Shown: piece by piece, positions 1 through 8,226 of the stretch
Numbering within the stretch: the stretch's first letter is position 1
Layout: each line of letters starts with the position of its first letter
Origin: JABFRJ01 sp031374735
Lineage (GTDB): Bacteria; Pseudomonadota; Alphaproteobacteria; Rhizobiales; Hyphomicrobiaceae
Direction of reading: 5' to 3'
Length of the DNA stretch: 64,000 nucleotides
Assembly: GCA_031374735.1 (NCBI GenBank)
Contig: JANMGQ010000226.1
Span: forward strand, 1 to 64,000
Program-made: the position numbers and the translations under genes
The notes under the pieces: model-generated
The model's database searches: none
Told to the model about the DNA's origin: nothing
The model's input: only the letters and a program-made list of their open reading frames with translations

Positions 1-189
1 GACGAAACGTCGGCCACCCGCAACGTGGTCTCGGGCGGCCTTCACAGCGTCGTGCGCACTCCGTCCGGCCCGAAAGCCATAGGAGTGAGGCGAGAAGCCT
101 GGATCGAAGAGTGGCATCAGCACTTGATGCAGTGCCTGCTGGATCAAGCCGATCCACCGCCGTCGGAATGCCCAATTGGCGCATCCCGC

Positions 190-221
190 CGTCATGCCGG
201 AGGCATGCGTCCCGCATGACG
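190..221. repeat. REP-like palindrome, copy A, inside the maturase remnant
   Basis: The arms GTCATGC (191-197) and GCATGAC (214-220) surround a GC-rich centre. On the minus strand it separates the maturase codons for VSIPK from those for DGGMRQLGIP, replacing one proline codon, so it looks like an insertion into once-coding DNA. Confidence 0.6.
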
Positions 222-301
222 TTTGGGGATGCTCACCCCACGCACGGCTTGCGGCTGGTATCGATCTGCCAGCAGATCTTCTCTGATGCGCGACCAATTC
301 T

Positions 302-331
302 CGTCGTGCCCCGCACGCCTTCGGCATGACG
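302..331. repeat. REP-like palindrome, copy B, inside the maturase remnant
   Basis: GTCGTGCC (303-310) and GGCATGAC (323-330) form the arms. It sits between the maturase segments ending LKPFL and beginning NWSRIRED, where intact relatives have one or two residues, so it is a second independent insertion of a related palindrome. Confidence 0.6.
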
Positions 332-499
332 AGGAAGGGCTTCAGGTCCGTGACCGACATCTTGTCGATGCCGGCCGCGCCCTTGTTCCCGACCACGCGG
401 GCATAGGCGCGCAGCATATTCTCGCGACTGACGACCAACTCCATCAGGAACCTGTTCGCCTCTGGTGTGGAGTGGTCCGTTCCCGTCGTGACGTTTGAC

Positions 500-1085
500 G
501 CACGCCGTCCGGCCCATCGTGCCCCGCACGCGAAGCATGACGCAGCTTCCGGCCGCGACCCTCCGAACGTGTACGGGGCATCTCAGCCCCGCGTTCTGCA
601 TCTCCAGCCGTCATCGAGAGACCGGTCTCCGTCCAGCGTTCATGTTCAGCCCTTCACCGTTCGGTCGGCTACTATGGCCTCTGCTGCGATCTGCCGCCCC
701 ATCCCGTCGCCTTTCGGCGCCGGTAGCACACGCTCTCCGAGGAGAGCGGGCAGCGCGGCAGACGTCCCAGGGTAAGACGCGTGACTTTCATGCCATCCAC
801 CTGTCGCATCTACGTCCGCAGCCCCCAGAGACCTTGGCCGAGATGCACTGGGCTTTGGAGACGGGAGCCTCCTCACCCGAGTACGGACGCCTCATATGCG
901 CTTCCTGTTCGTCAGGCCGGCACTTTGCCTTGGGCTTCCTTCAGATTCCGGATCGCTCCGGACACCCTTGCCGTCAGCTAGCGGTACCCACACCCAGGGC
1001 CCGCAGAGGACTTCCACCTCCAAGTCATCGACCGGATACCATCCCGGCCAAACGTGCCTCGCGGCACTCCGCGCCATGCCTGGCG
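500..1085 (-). ncRNA. Probable 5' RNA domains of the group II intron
   Basis: This stretch lies directly upstream of the maturase remnant on the minus strand, contains no credible protein gene and is where ribozyme domains I-III should be. On the minus strand around 690-640 it carries a purine-rich segment with CATAGTAGCCGA, followed by TGAACATGAACGCTGGACGG, which resembles the sequence ahead of the maturase ORF in several bacterial group II introns. I could not fold it or find an unambiguous GUGYG 5' end, so the boundary near 1085 is a guess set by the palindrome at 1089-1133. Domains V and VI would lie beyond the window. Confidence 0.5.
516..542. repeat. REP-like palindrome, copy C, in the intron 5' region
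   Basis: ATCGTGCCCCGCACGC followed by GAAGCATGACG closely matches copy B and has the same outer arms with one mismatch. It lies upstream of the maturase start. Three copies in 350 bp suggest a locally active or duplicated small palindromic element. Confidence 0.5.
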
Positions 1086-1088
1086 CAC

Positions 1089-1133
1089 TCCCGGAATGCC
1101 GTTCTCGCCGAGGCGCGACCGGCATATCCGGGA
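1089..1133. repeat. 45-bp palindrome, TCCCGGAATG...CATATCCGGGA family
   Basis: The outer arms are TCCCGGAATGCCG and CGGCATATCCGGGA around a short variable centre. Two more members lie at 15190-15234 and 15285-15330. This copy sits about 107 bp past the stop of the minus-strand lipoprotein gene and just before the inferred 5' end of the group II intron, so it may serve as that gene's terminator hairpin, although no T-run follows. Confidence 0.65.
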
Positions 1134-1240
1134 TGACGCCGTTGGAGACGATGGGTCAAAAATTTTGCTCGCCGGTGTGTTATCAGCGGCCAAATTCTGG
1201 GGCCCAAATTCTGGCCCTTGGTGTCGTGCATGCGCACCCA

Positions 1241-3217
1241 TCACCGCTTGACGCTGCTGGTCACGTCGAGCGCCGAAAACATGGCGGCTGGCCCGCCGAG
1301 CATGACCTGTGCCGCAATCTCCGACAGGCGGCTCACGGCCTTGGGCTTGAAGCGCAGTGTCAACGTCTGGCCCGACTCCGACAGAAACTGTCCGACGTGG
1401 GCGAACACAGCCGCCTGCGTCGGCGTGTCCTGGCCGGCCTGCTGGCGCAAGGCTGCGACAATGCCGTCGCCGAATGACGGCCCGGCAATCTTGCGGGCGA
1501 GGCTGATGACGCCGCCATCCTTGATATCGAGTTCCAGTTCGCTGAGGTCGACCGACAGCATGGCCGCCTGAGCCTGTTGCGCGTTGGTCGTAAAGACCTC
1601 GCGCGGCACGTTCACCAATCCGAGTTTGGCTGACAGGGTGCCGAGTGGTGCGCCAGCGACAATGAAGGGATCGACGAGCAGTTGGCGCGTCTTGTCGTCA
1701 TAACGCGCAGCCAATTCCATATCGACGTCGATGGCGCGGATACCATTCTGCACGAAGACGACTGCGCGCGGATCATTGCCGTTCAAAGGCATTTGCCCGC
1801 GAACTGCGACCTTCATCTGCGAGGGAAGGCCATTGATAAAGGCGCCCCACGAGATTTTCGACTTGTCGATGCGCACAGGCTGCCCCGTCTGCTGATCGGG
1901 AAATTCAAAGCCGTTCAGCTCCAGCCCTTGCAGCAGCGGCATCACCTTGCTCAGGATCTCGTCCGGCTTCATCTGCGGGTTGCGCATCCCTGCGAGCGAC
2001 AGCCGCATCAACCCCGCAATATCCAGCTTTTCGAACGCAAACAGACTGATGTTGAGCGGTTCCATTCCGCGCTTGCCGGGCACCTTGCCGGCCAAACCCT
2101 CGAGTCGGAACGCGCCGAGCTTGCCCCCGTCGAGGCCGAGCATGGCAAAGCGCGCCATCGTGAAAGTGCCTGCGGGCCCAGGTCCTTTGGCCGTCATGTC
2201 GTCAAGGACGACGCTGTCCATGCGCAGTCCCTCATAAACTTCGGCCAGCGAGGCAACAAACGCGGCCGTCTGCTGCGGATTTGCGCCGCCGCCCTGCATC
2301 GCCTCGGCCTGCTTTATGAAGGTCTGGAGGTGCCCATAGGACACCTTCGCTGGGTCGATCCACACGCCGTCGCCTGACATGCGCCCGATCGTGACGTCGC
2401 CGCCATCAACGGTCTTGACCGTGTACGGCCCGAGCGAGACTTTGCCCTGAACTTTATACATCGGGCCGTCGGGCTTGCGGCGCTCAAGGCCCATCTCGAA
2501 CATGGGCAGGATGTCGACGTCGGCCATCTCCATGTTGTCGATGACGCCGCTGACGATCGGCGACCCCGTTGCGCCACCGATCACGCCCTTGGCAATCTTG
2601 GCGAGGGCCACGCGGCCATCCGCGACGCCGTCGAGATGGATATCGGTGTAGGTGTAGTCGACGCGCACGACGGGTGCGGGTGCGTTTGGCCGCGGCGGCG
2701 CGCCGAGCATCGAAAACGAGGTCGCGATCGAAGGCGCGGTGATCGTGCGCGCTTTCAGGGCCGCAAACGCCAAAACGGCGCGCACCACCGGATCGGTTGG
2801 GCGCGTGGCCAATGCAGAGGGAACGTATGCGACGTCAGTCAGCTCGACCCGTGGCGCCTTGATCAAGGGCGCCGCGTCTTTCGCTGACCTGTCCGTGATG
2901 ACGAGGTCGGTCACAACCACGCGCTGGGCGGAGCCACGGCCGCTTGGATTGATGCCTTCGGCCTCGATCCGGGCGATTGTGATCGCTGTGCTCCCGTCCG
3001 CCGTCGGCTGGATGTCGAGGTTTTCGACCGCAACGGTGCGCGACCAGACCGACGTCGTGATGGCGCCGTGACTGACCTTTGCGCCTGATGCGGTCAGGCT
3101 CGCTAAGAGGGCCTTGATTTCGGCTTCGGCCTGCGACTGCATCATGCTGCAGCTGCCAAGCCCAATGGTCACCAACACGACCGCAAAAGCGGCGCCTGCA
3201 ATACGGGCTCTGTGCAT
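1241..3217 (-). CDS. Large periplasmic lipoprotein of unknown function
   Basis: The protein is about 658 residues. The ATG at 3217 gives a short basic start, a hydrophobic stretch and a lipobox-like LGSC with Cys at residue 23, which points to a lipoprotein signal peptide; a GTG three codons upstream is the alternative start. The mature part is rich in short beta-type segments alternating with polar loops (for example VAVENLDIQP and VVVTDLVITD). That pattern resembles AsmA/DUF945-type envelope proteins, but I cannot assign it to a family with certainty. It is followed on the same strand by a palindrome and then by the group II intron. No neighbour suggests a pathway. The reading frame is intact. 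Confidence 0.75.
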   Translation of the reverse strand: MHRARIAGAAFAVVLVTIGLGSCSMMQSQAEAEIKALLASLTASGAKVSHGAITTSVWSRTVAVENLDIQPTADGSTAITIARIEAEGINPSGRGSAQRVVVTDLVITDRSAKDAAPLIKAPRVELTDVAYVPSALATRPTDPVVRAVLAFAALKARTITAPSIATSFSMLGAPPRPNAPAPVVRVDYTYTDIHLDGVADGRVALAKIAKGVIGGATGSPIVSGVIDNMEMADVDILPMFEMGLERRKPDGPMYKVQGKVSLGPYTVKTVDGGDVTIGRMSGDGVWIDPAKVSYGHLQTFIKQAEAMQGGGANPQQTAAFVASLAEVYEGLRMDSVVLDDMTAKGPGPAGTFTMARFAMLGLDGGKLGAFRLEGLAGKVPGKRGMEPLNISLFAFEKLDIAGLMRLSLAGMRNPQMKPDEILSKVMPLLQGLELNGFEFPDQQTGQPVRIDKSKISWGAFINGLPSQMKVAVRGQMPLNGNDPRAVVFVQNGIRAIDVDMELAARYDDKTRQLLVDPFIVAGAPLGTLSAKLGLVNVPREVFTTNAQQAQAAMLSVDLSELELDIKDGGVISLARKIAGPSFGDGIVAALRQQAGQDTPTQAAVFAHVGQFLSESGQTLTLRFKPKAVSRLSEIAAQVMLGGPAAMFSALDVTSSVKR

Positions 3218-3343
3218 GTCAGCCACCGGGTTCTGGAGTGAGGGCCATCATCGATCGTCTCGGCCGGTGCCTGTCCTGCCATATCGACCAACCGTTACCA
3301 ACTCGAAACCCATCGGTCCCCACCTCCATCTTGGGTCTCACAG

Positions 3344-3520
3344 ATGCACGACACCGTGCCGCTCAATCGCTATGGCCTCGAAAGCGAGATCGCCGAGGCG
3401 ATCTGCTTCCTGTGCAGCGACAAGGCCAGCTACATCACCGGGCAGCTCCTGTCTGTCGACGGCGGCTTCGAGGCCACCGGCATCGGCCTGCTGACGCTGC
3501 GGCGCGATCGCAATGGGTGA
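3344..3520 (+). pseudogene. 3' remnant of a short-chain dehydrogenase/reductase
   Basis: This 58-codon stretch encodes the typical C-terminal end of classical SDR enzymes: VPLNRYGLESEIAEAICFLC, then SDKASYITGQLLSVDGGFE. That is the region after the Rossmann fold, which normally ends in a conserved VDGG. The cofactor-binding Gly motif and the Ser-Tyr-Lys catalytic residues are missing. The upstream sequence, up to the divergent lipoprotein gene, does not continue the fold in frame. It is best read as the end of a deleted gene. A complete SDR lies at 39086-39895, but its C-terminus differs, so this is not a recent copy of it. Confidence 0.7.
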
Positions 3521-3529
3521 TATGAGGCC

Positions 3530-4717
3530 TCAGATCAGTCCCGACTGCAGCTCGAACCCAAGCTCAAAGCGGCCCTTGATCTCGGCGGCGTTGTCAAAGT
3601 CGACGATGGCGTGGTGGCTGGCCGTGCTGATGTCGCGATGCACGCGTTGCAAGGGGTGGCCGTCATACATGGCATGCGCGCCAGATACCGCGAACACACG
3701 CTCGATGGCACGCCGACAAAGTTCGACCGCATAGGCGGCGTTCCAGCGGATCTGCACGCGCTCGCCGAGCGGCAACGGGAATACGCCCCGCTTCAGGCCA
3801 TCGTCGAGTATCGTACAGTTCTGTTCAAGCAATCCACGCGCGGACGCAATCTCGGCGCTCGCCTCGGCGACACGAAACTGGACGCCAACCTTGGCGGCCT
3901 TGCTCGCACCCGCATAGGCTTCGCGGCGCACACGCGTGGCATCGATGAAGGTCGCGAGGCCGGCCTCTGAAAAACCGACTACGGTGCCGGCCAGCATCGA
4001 GGCAAGCCCTCCCATCACGGGCAAACGATAGAGGGGCTCGGCATCGCCTTTAAAGTCGCCGTTGAACATCGGCCCTGTCTCCATGGCGCGGTGGTCGGGC
4101 ACGAACACGTCTGTCGCGATCAGATCCTTCGAGCCTGTACCGCGCATGCCAAGTGTGAACCACGTGTCCTCGACCGAGATGTCGGCGCGCGGCACGACGA
4201 CGTGCATCGGTGGCGTCCGCTTGCCGTCCGCCGTCTTCTCACCAAGGCAGCCAAGCAGCACCCAGGGGCCGTGGTCGATGCCGCTGCCGTAGTGCCAGCG
4301 CCCATTCAGCTGCCAGCCACCGTCCGCGCGCGCGAGTTGCCCTTGCGGCGCGAGGGCACCGGGGATCAACACATCCGGGCTCGCACCAAAAACCTCGTCG
4401 CGGCACTGTTTTGGAAAACGTGCCACGACGTACGTGTGGGCCGCGCAGACCATATTGACCCAGCTCGCCGCAGCGCACGCGCTGCCCGTCGTCATGCAGG
4501 TGCGTATTTGCGCGCTGACCGGAAGCTCAAGTCCGCCAAAGGCCTTGGGCGTGAGCAGCCGCGCAAATCCAGCCTCAGCCATCGCCGCGATCGCCTCAGG
4601 TGCGGCGCGCCGGGCGGCTTCGCCAGACGTCGAGACACGGCGCAGGGTTGGCAACGCAGCCGCGCTGGCGCGGGTGAGGTCGAACGGAGTTGAGGCAAAA
4701 TGCAGAGCATCGGTCAT
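3530..4717 (-). CDS. Acyl-CoA dehydrogenase-fold flavoprotein (group D flavin monooxygenase-like)
   Basis: The 395-residue protein has the all-helical N-terminal part, the beta-domain signature WHYGSGIDHGPWVLLGC and the D(T)WFTLGMRGTGSKDL block of the acyl-CoA dehydrogenase superfamily, with an Acyl-CoA_dh_2-type C-terminal helical bundle. The region WQLNGRWHYGSG is typical of the HpaH/HsaA/NcnH branch: FMN or FAD monooxygenases that act on aromatic or polyketide substrates with reduced flavin from a partner reductase. I do not see the catalytic Glu of true acyl-CoA dehydrogenases, but position alone does not prove this. No flavin reductase gene is adjacent. The downstream gene on the same strand is a ModA-like binding protein whose start lies about 0.8 kb away. 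Confidence 0.8.
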   Translation of the reverse strand: MTDALHFASTPFDLTRASAAALPTLRRVSTSGEAARRAAPEAIAAMAEAGFARLLTPKAFGGLELPVSAQIRTCMTTGSACAAASWVNMVCAAHTYVVARFPKQCRDEVFGASPDVLIPGALAPQGQLARADGGWQLNGRWHYGSGIDHGPWVLLGCLGEKTADGKRTPPMHVVVPRADISVEDTWFTLGMRGTGSKDLIATDVFVPDHRAMETGPMFNGDFKGDAEPLYRLPVMGGLASMLAGTVVGFSEAGLATFIDATRVRREAYAGASKAAKVGVQFRVAEASAEIASARGLLEQNCTILDDGLKRGVFPLPLGERVQIRWNAAYAVELCRRAIERVFAVSGAHAMYDGHPLQRVHRDISTASHHAIVDFDNAAEIKGRFELGFELQSGLI

Positions 4718-4762
4718 GTGTTCGTTCGCGGATTTGTTGCGGGTTGAAATGACGAACGGGCT

Positions 4763-5518
4763 TCACATCCCCTCCATGCCCTTCTTCGCCAGCACTGGCT
4801 TTGCCGCTGCGCTGGCAAGGTGCGCCAACAGCGCCGTTGCCGCGGCGGGGTCGCGCGCGGTGGTCGAGATACCGCCTGAATAAACCGTCGTATTCTGCAC
4901 CTCGGCGGGCAGCGGGCCGACCAACACGACGCCTGCAACCGGCACAATCTCGCTGATCTGGTGGATGGCGAGTTCGGCTTCGCCTTTGGCCACCAGATCG
5001 GCGACATAGCCCCCCGGCAGCAGCTTGGCTTTTGCGCGCACGGGCTCTGCGATGCCGAGGCGTTCAATCAGCTTGTCGAAGTAGATGCCGCTGGAGCCAC
5101 CAGCTTTCGGGTCGATATAGGTGACGGACTTGGCCGCCAGCAGTGTCGCCTTGAACGCGTCGACAGTGGAAATGTCGGGCTTCGGGGCCCCCACTTTGAT
5201 GGCAACGCCCATGCCGACCTTGGCGAGATCAATGCGGGAGCCGGCAGCAACACGGGCGTCTTTGATAAGGGTGTCAATAACACCCGGTGTGATGACAGCG
5301 ACGTCGAATGTCTCGCCACCACCGATGCGCCTTGCAAGGCCACCAGCCGTGTCGTTGTCGATGACGACTTTGTGGCCGCTCGCGGCTTCAAAGGCGGGGA
5401 TCAGTTCGACCACCACGGCTTTCATGGCGCCAGCTGTTAGCACTTTGATTTCGGCCGCCGAGACGCCAGGGGCGCTGAGCCAACTCAAGCCGATTGCAAG
5501 GGTGAGTGCGATGCGCAT
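4763..5518 (-). CDS. Periplasmic ModA-like substrate-binding protein
   Basis: The ATG at 5518 gives a 251-residue protein with a clear signal peptide (MRIALTLAIGLSWL, cleavage after SAAE). The mature start EIKVLTAGAMKAVV is the usual first strand of the type II periplasmic binding fold of molybdate-binding ModA-like proteins. Later blocks FDVAVITPG, DPKAGGSSGIYFDKL and KGEAELAIHQISEI fit the same family. Members with this pattern bind molybdate, sulfate or organic anions; the ligand cannot be read from sequence. No modB or modC lies nearby, so it is either an orphan binding protein or works with a distant transporter. A longer upstream start would abolish the signal peptide and is rejected. 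Confidence 0.85.
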   Translation of the reverse strand: MRIALTLAIGLSWLSAPGVSAAEIKVLTAGAMKAVVVELIPAFEAASGHKVVIDNDTAGGLARRIGGGETFDVAVITPGVIDTLIKDARVAAGSRIDLAKVGMGVAIKVGAPKPDISTVDAFKATLLAAKSVTYIDPKAGGSSGIYFDKLIERLGIAEPVRAKAKLLPGGYVADLVAKGEAELAIHQISEIVPVAGVVLVGPLPAEVQNTTVYSGGISTTARDPAAATALLAHLASAAAKPVLAKKGMEGM

Positions 5519-5583
5519 GTCGAGAGCCCTGTCCGCGAGTGGTCGTGGAGGCGACCGTCTCACGGCACACGCGTTGCGGCAAC

Positions 5584-6348
5584 TCACGCGGGGCGCCGGG
5601 CGATCAGATAAAAGTCGGTCATGCGGCGTTTGGAGCGGCCGAGCGTGAGCGCCCACAGCGCCGTCTCGGCGATGCGATAGAGGCCAATTGCCAGGCGACC
5701 CTTGGCGGCAATGGCCGAGACCTGGCCGGACTCATAGCCTTCGAGCGTATCGATGCTGAGGCCGCGTTGGCTCAACGCCTGTGCGATGGTGTGCGGCGAC
5801 GAGGCAGCCTTCAGGTGGGCCTTGAACGGCGGATGGCCCGGCTGCCCAGCCGTCGTCGAGCCGAGAATGCGGCGATAAAACTGGACATGCAAGGCGTGCG
5901 GCGAGAGGCGCGTGACGAGCCCTTTCAAGGACTGCGGCAGGGGCCCTTTGACAATCAGCCGGCCGCCTGGGGCGAGTGCGGCTGCAAGCCGTTCGATCGC
6001 AGCTTCCGGCCGCAACAGATGCTCCAACACGTCCCAGCAGACGATGAGGTCGAAGCGACGGGTCCCGTAATCGAACGTCTCAAGATCGCCGAGCAGCTTT
6101 TCTTTGGCGTACGTGTTCATTTCGAGCTGTTCGGGACTGATGTCGATTGTCGTAATCTCGGCGCCATCGGGCAGCGGCAACCAGCTGTCTGAGCCGCCGC
6201 CTGCCTCGAGCATGCGAAAGGGCTTTGCCGCGCTCGGGCGCGGGTCATAGTGAGACAGGATGGCTTCGGCCGTCTCGGCATAGCCCCACGTCTCAGGGCC
6301 GCGCAGGGCGCGCATGAGCACGGGCAGGGGAAGTGTTTGCGTGGTCAT
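5584..6348 (-). CDS. Class I SAM-dependent methyltransferase
   Basis: The 254-residue protein starts at the ATG at 6348. Motif I is MLEAGGGSDSWLPLPD, motif II ITTIDISPEQLEMN, and the FDLIVCWDVLEHL block with LAPGGRLIVKGPLP marks motifs IV-V of the Methyltransf_11/25 superfamily. The DVLEHL signature is common in small-molecule and lipid or glycan methyltransferases. The C-terminal third contains a hydrophobic amphipathic segment (LYRIAETALWALTLG) that might associate with membrane. It lies between a binding protein on the same strand and a divergent permease gene; neither identifies the substrate. Confidence 0.8.
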   Translation of the reverse strand: MTTQTLPLPVLMRALRGPETWGYAETAEAILSHYDPRPSAAKPFRMLEAGGGSDSWLPLPDGAEITTIDISPEQLEMNTYAKEKLLGDLETFDYGTRRFDLIVCWDVLEHLLRPEAAIERLAAALAPGGRLIVKGPLPQSLKGLVTRLSPHALHVQFYRRILGSTTAGQPGHPPFKAHLKAASSPHTIAQALSQRGLSIDTLEGYESGQVSAIAAKGRLAIGLYRIAETALWALTLGRSKRRMTDFYLIARRPA

Positions 6349-6508
6349 GATCGAAACCGGCAAGAGGTCGAGCAGAACGTGCAGCAAAAGACGGGCCAAT
6401 ATCGGACCCTGCGGAACGATCTGGCAACTCACTCATCTGCGCCGTTCGCCCCATTGACGCAACATCGCCCGCAGCGCTTCCGTGCGGTGGCAATCAGAAT
6501 GGACCGCC

Positions 6509-7486
6509 ATGCTCGCTTTCGCCATCCGCCGCCTGTTCGAGGCGCTGCTCGTCATGCTGACGGTGGCGCTGCTCGCCTTCGTGCTGTTTCGCTTCGTTGG
6601 CGACCCCGTCAACCAGATGGTCAGCCAGGAGACGACGCTCGAGGAGCGCGCGCAGCTGCGCCAGGATCTCGGCCTCAACGATCCCGTGGTGCTGCAGTTC
6701 GCCCGCTTTGTCGGCAATGCGGCGCGGCTGGAGTTCGGCATCTCCTATCAGGTGCGCCAGCCGGTGACGCGGCTGATCTCTGAGCGTTTTCCGGCAACGC
6801 TGGAGCTTTCGATCGCCGCCGCCATCTTTGCGCTCTCTATCGGCATACCCATGGGCGTCTACACCGGCATTCATCGCAACAGCTGGGTGTCGAAAGGCTT
6901 CCTCACCCTGTCGCTCGTCGGCATTTCGCTGCCGACCTTCCTGATTGGCATTCTGCTGATCTACATCTTTGCTGTGAACCTGCGCTGGCTGCCGTCGTTC
7001 GGGCGCGGCGAGGTGACCACGATTTTGGGCTGGCGCACGGGACTGCTCACCACATCCGGTTTGAAGGCGCTGATCCTGCCGGCGATCACACTCGGCCTGT
7101 TCCAGATGACGCTGGTCACGCGCCTGGTGCGCTCGCAGATGCTGGAAGTACTGCGCACAGACTATATCAAGTTTGCGCGCGCCCGCGGTCTATCGGATCG
7201 CGCCGTCAACTTCGGCCATGCGCTGAAAAACACGCTGATCCCGGTCATCACCATCATCGGCCTGCAGCTCGGCGCCATCATCGCGTTTGCCATCATCACC
7301 GAGAGCGTGTTCCAGTGGCCGGGCATGGGCTTGCTGTTCATTCAAGCCGTGCAAAACGTCGATATTCCCGTCATTTCGGCGTACCTGATGCTGGTCGCCT
7401 TCCTGTTCGTGTCGATCAACTATGTGGTCGATATGCTGTACGTGTATGTCGACCCGCGCATCCGTATCCTTGGGCGAGATGCCTGA
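6509..7486 (+). CDS. Peptide/nickel-type ABC transporter permease (DppB family)
   Basis: The protein has 325 residues from the ATG at 6509, with the short N-terminal helix MLAFAIRRLFEALLVMLTVA typical of DppB/OppB. It shows about six membrane segments and the cytoplasmic EAA-like coupling loop DYIKFARARGLSDRAV followed by NTLIPVITIIG. The family forms a heterodimer with a DppC permease and imports peptides, nickel or other small solutes. In this window the pieces of such a system are scattered: a binding protein at 28595-30115 and a DppC-type permease at 56645-57535. No second permease or ATPase flanks this gene, so its partners are unknown. Confidence 0.9.
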   Translation: MLAFAIRRLFEALLVMLTVALLAFVLFRFVGDPVNQMVSQETTLEERAQLRQDLGLNDPVVLQFARFVGNAARLEFGISYQVRQPVTRLISERFPATLELSIAAAIFALSIGIPMGVYTGIHRNSWVSKGFLTLSLVGISLPTFLIGILLIYIFAVNLRWLPSFGRGEVTTILGWRTGLLTTSGLKALILPAITLGLFQMTLVTRLVRSQMLEVLRTDYIKFARARGLSDRAVNFGHALKNTLIPVITIIGLQLGAIIAFAIITESVFQWPGMGLLFIQAVQNVDIPVISAYLMLVAFLFVSINYVVDMLYVYVDPRIRILGRDA

Positions 7487-7557
7487 TCCCGCTATTGCTT
7501 CGACCTCAACATCACCCAAACCACGATCATCGGCACATAAGCCCCCGGAAACCATCA

Positions 7558-7959
7558 ATGCGCCTGTTTCTTTCTGCTGTTGCCTCGCTCGGCCTGGCTG
7601 GTCCAGCGCTTGCCCAGCCCGCGCCGGGCCAGGGCGGCAGCGTGCCACTGGTCGAGGTTCTGGATCTGGCGAAGCCATACCCGAATTTGACCACGCAGGT
7701 GCGCCTGCGCCTGATCGCGTCGAACACGACAAAGGAGAAAGTCACCTGCACCGCGCAGCGCTTCGCAAATACCTGGACGGGGCTCGGTGGTGCCCGGCTC
7801 GCGCCTTACGTCTGCCCCATCGGGAAACGTACGCTGACCATCACGGCGGAGCCGACATATTACGACAAGGCCGGCTACAAATTGAAGGCAACCGACCCGA
7901 CCCTGTCGGCTAAGGCCGCGAAAGTCGTCGAGAGCCGTCTCAAATGGTCATGGAAATAA
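7558..7959 (+). CDS. Small secreted protein of unknown function
   Basis: The 133-residue protein has a signal peptide (MRLFLSAVASLGLAGPALAQ). The mature domain contains two cysteines (VTCTAQRF and APYVCPIGK) that could form a disulfide, in a beta-rich setting. It follows the permease gene by 71 bp and precedes the MoaD-like gene by 17 bp on the same strand. I do not recognise the family. A far-upstream start within the permease gene would destroy the signal peptide. Confidence 0.65.
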   Translation: MRLFLSAVASLGLAGPALAQPAPGQGGSVPLVEVLDLAKPYPNLTTQVRLRLIASNTTKEKVTCTAQRFANTWTGLGGARLAPYVCPIGKRTLTITAEPTYYDKAGYKLKATDPTLSAKAAKVVESRLKWSWK

Positions 7960-7976
7960 GTTCGAGTGAGCATATC

Positions 7977-8219
7977 ATGGCGCACGTGAAACTGATGGGA
8001 CCGCTGCGTACGCTTGCCGGTATCGACGCGCTTGAAATCGAGGCGCACAACATCAACAGTCTGCTGAAAGCGTTGTCGGCGCGCGTGCCGGCTCTTGCGG
8101 CCGAGATCGAGGCGGGTGTGGCAGTCGCCGTCGACGGCCAGATCTTTCAGGACGCGCTGCTGCAGCCCATCGCGCCCGATGCCGATGTACACATCCTGCC
8201 GCAACTCGCAGGTGGATGA
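7977..8219 (+). CDS. MoaD/ThiS-like beta-grasp protein
   Basis: The 80-residue protein begins MAHVKLMGPLRTLAG, has the ubiquitin-like pattern of MoaD/ThiS, and ends ILPQLAGG with the exposed Gly-Gly tail that is adenylated and thiocarboxylated by an E1-like enzyme. Such proteins carry sulfur for molybdopterin, thiamin or other cofactors. No moaE, E1-like or thiazole-synthase gene is nearby, so its acceptor is unknown. It is convergent with the dehydrogenase gene, with 7 bp between stop codons. Confidence 0.75.
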   Translation: MAHVKLMGPLRTLAGIDALEIEAHNINSLLKALSARVPALAAEIEAGVAVAVDGQIFQDALLQPIAPDADVHILPQLAGG

Positions 8220-8226
8220 CGCGCGC

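Larger units (their letters stand above)
1..505 (-). pseudogene. Group II intron maturase (reverse transcriptase), disrupted N-terminal part
   Basis: Reading the minus strand from about 505 downward gives the N-terminal hallmark of group II intron-encoded reverse transcriptases: ELVVSRENMLRAYARVVGNK, then GAAGIDKMSVTDLKPFL. After an interruption the frame resumes as NWSRIREDLLADRYQPQAVR and VSIPK. After a second interruption it resumes as RQLGIPTAVDRL and, one frame over, IQQALHQVLMPLFDPGFSPH followed by SYGFRAGRSAHDAVKAARDH. The interruptions at about 302-331 and 190-221 are short palindromic insertions, and one extra base near 150 shifts the frame, so the gene cannot make an intact maturase. 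The window edge cuts it before the catalytic YADD box. The identification rests on family sequence recalled from memory, but the conserved blocks are long and collinear. The usual start cannot be fixed; an in-frame ATG lies at 444-442. Confidence 0.85.

Noticed and set aside
233..601. Minus-strand ORF of 122 codons in the intron region
   Set aside because: It runs out of frame with the recognisable maturase blocks, which lie in neighbouring frames of the same strand.
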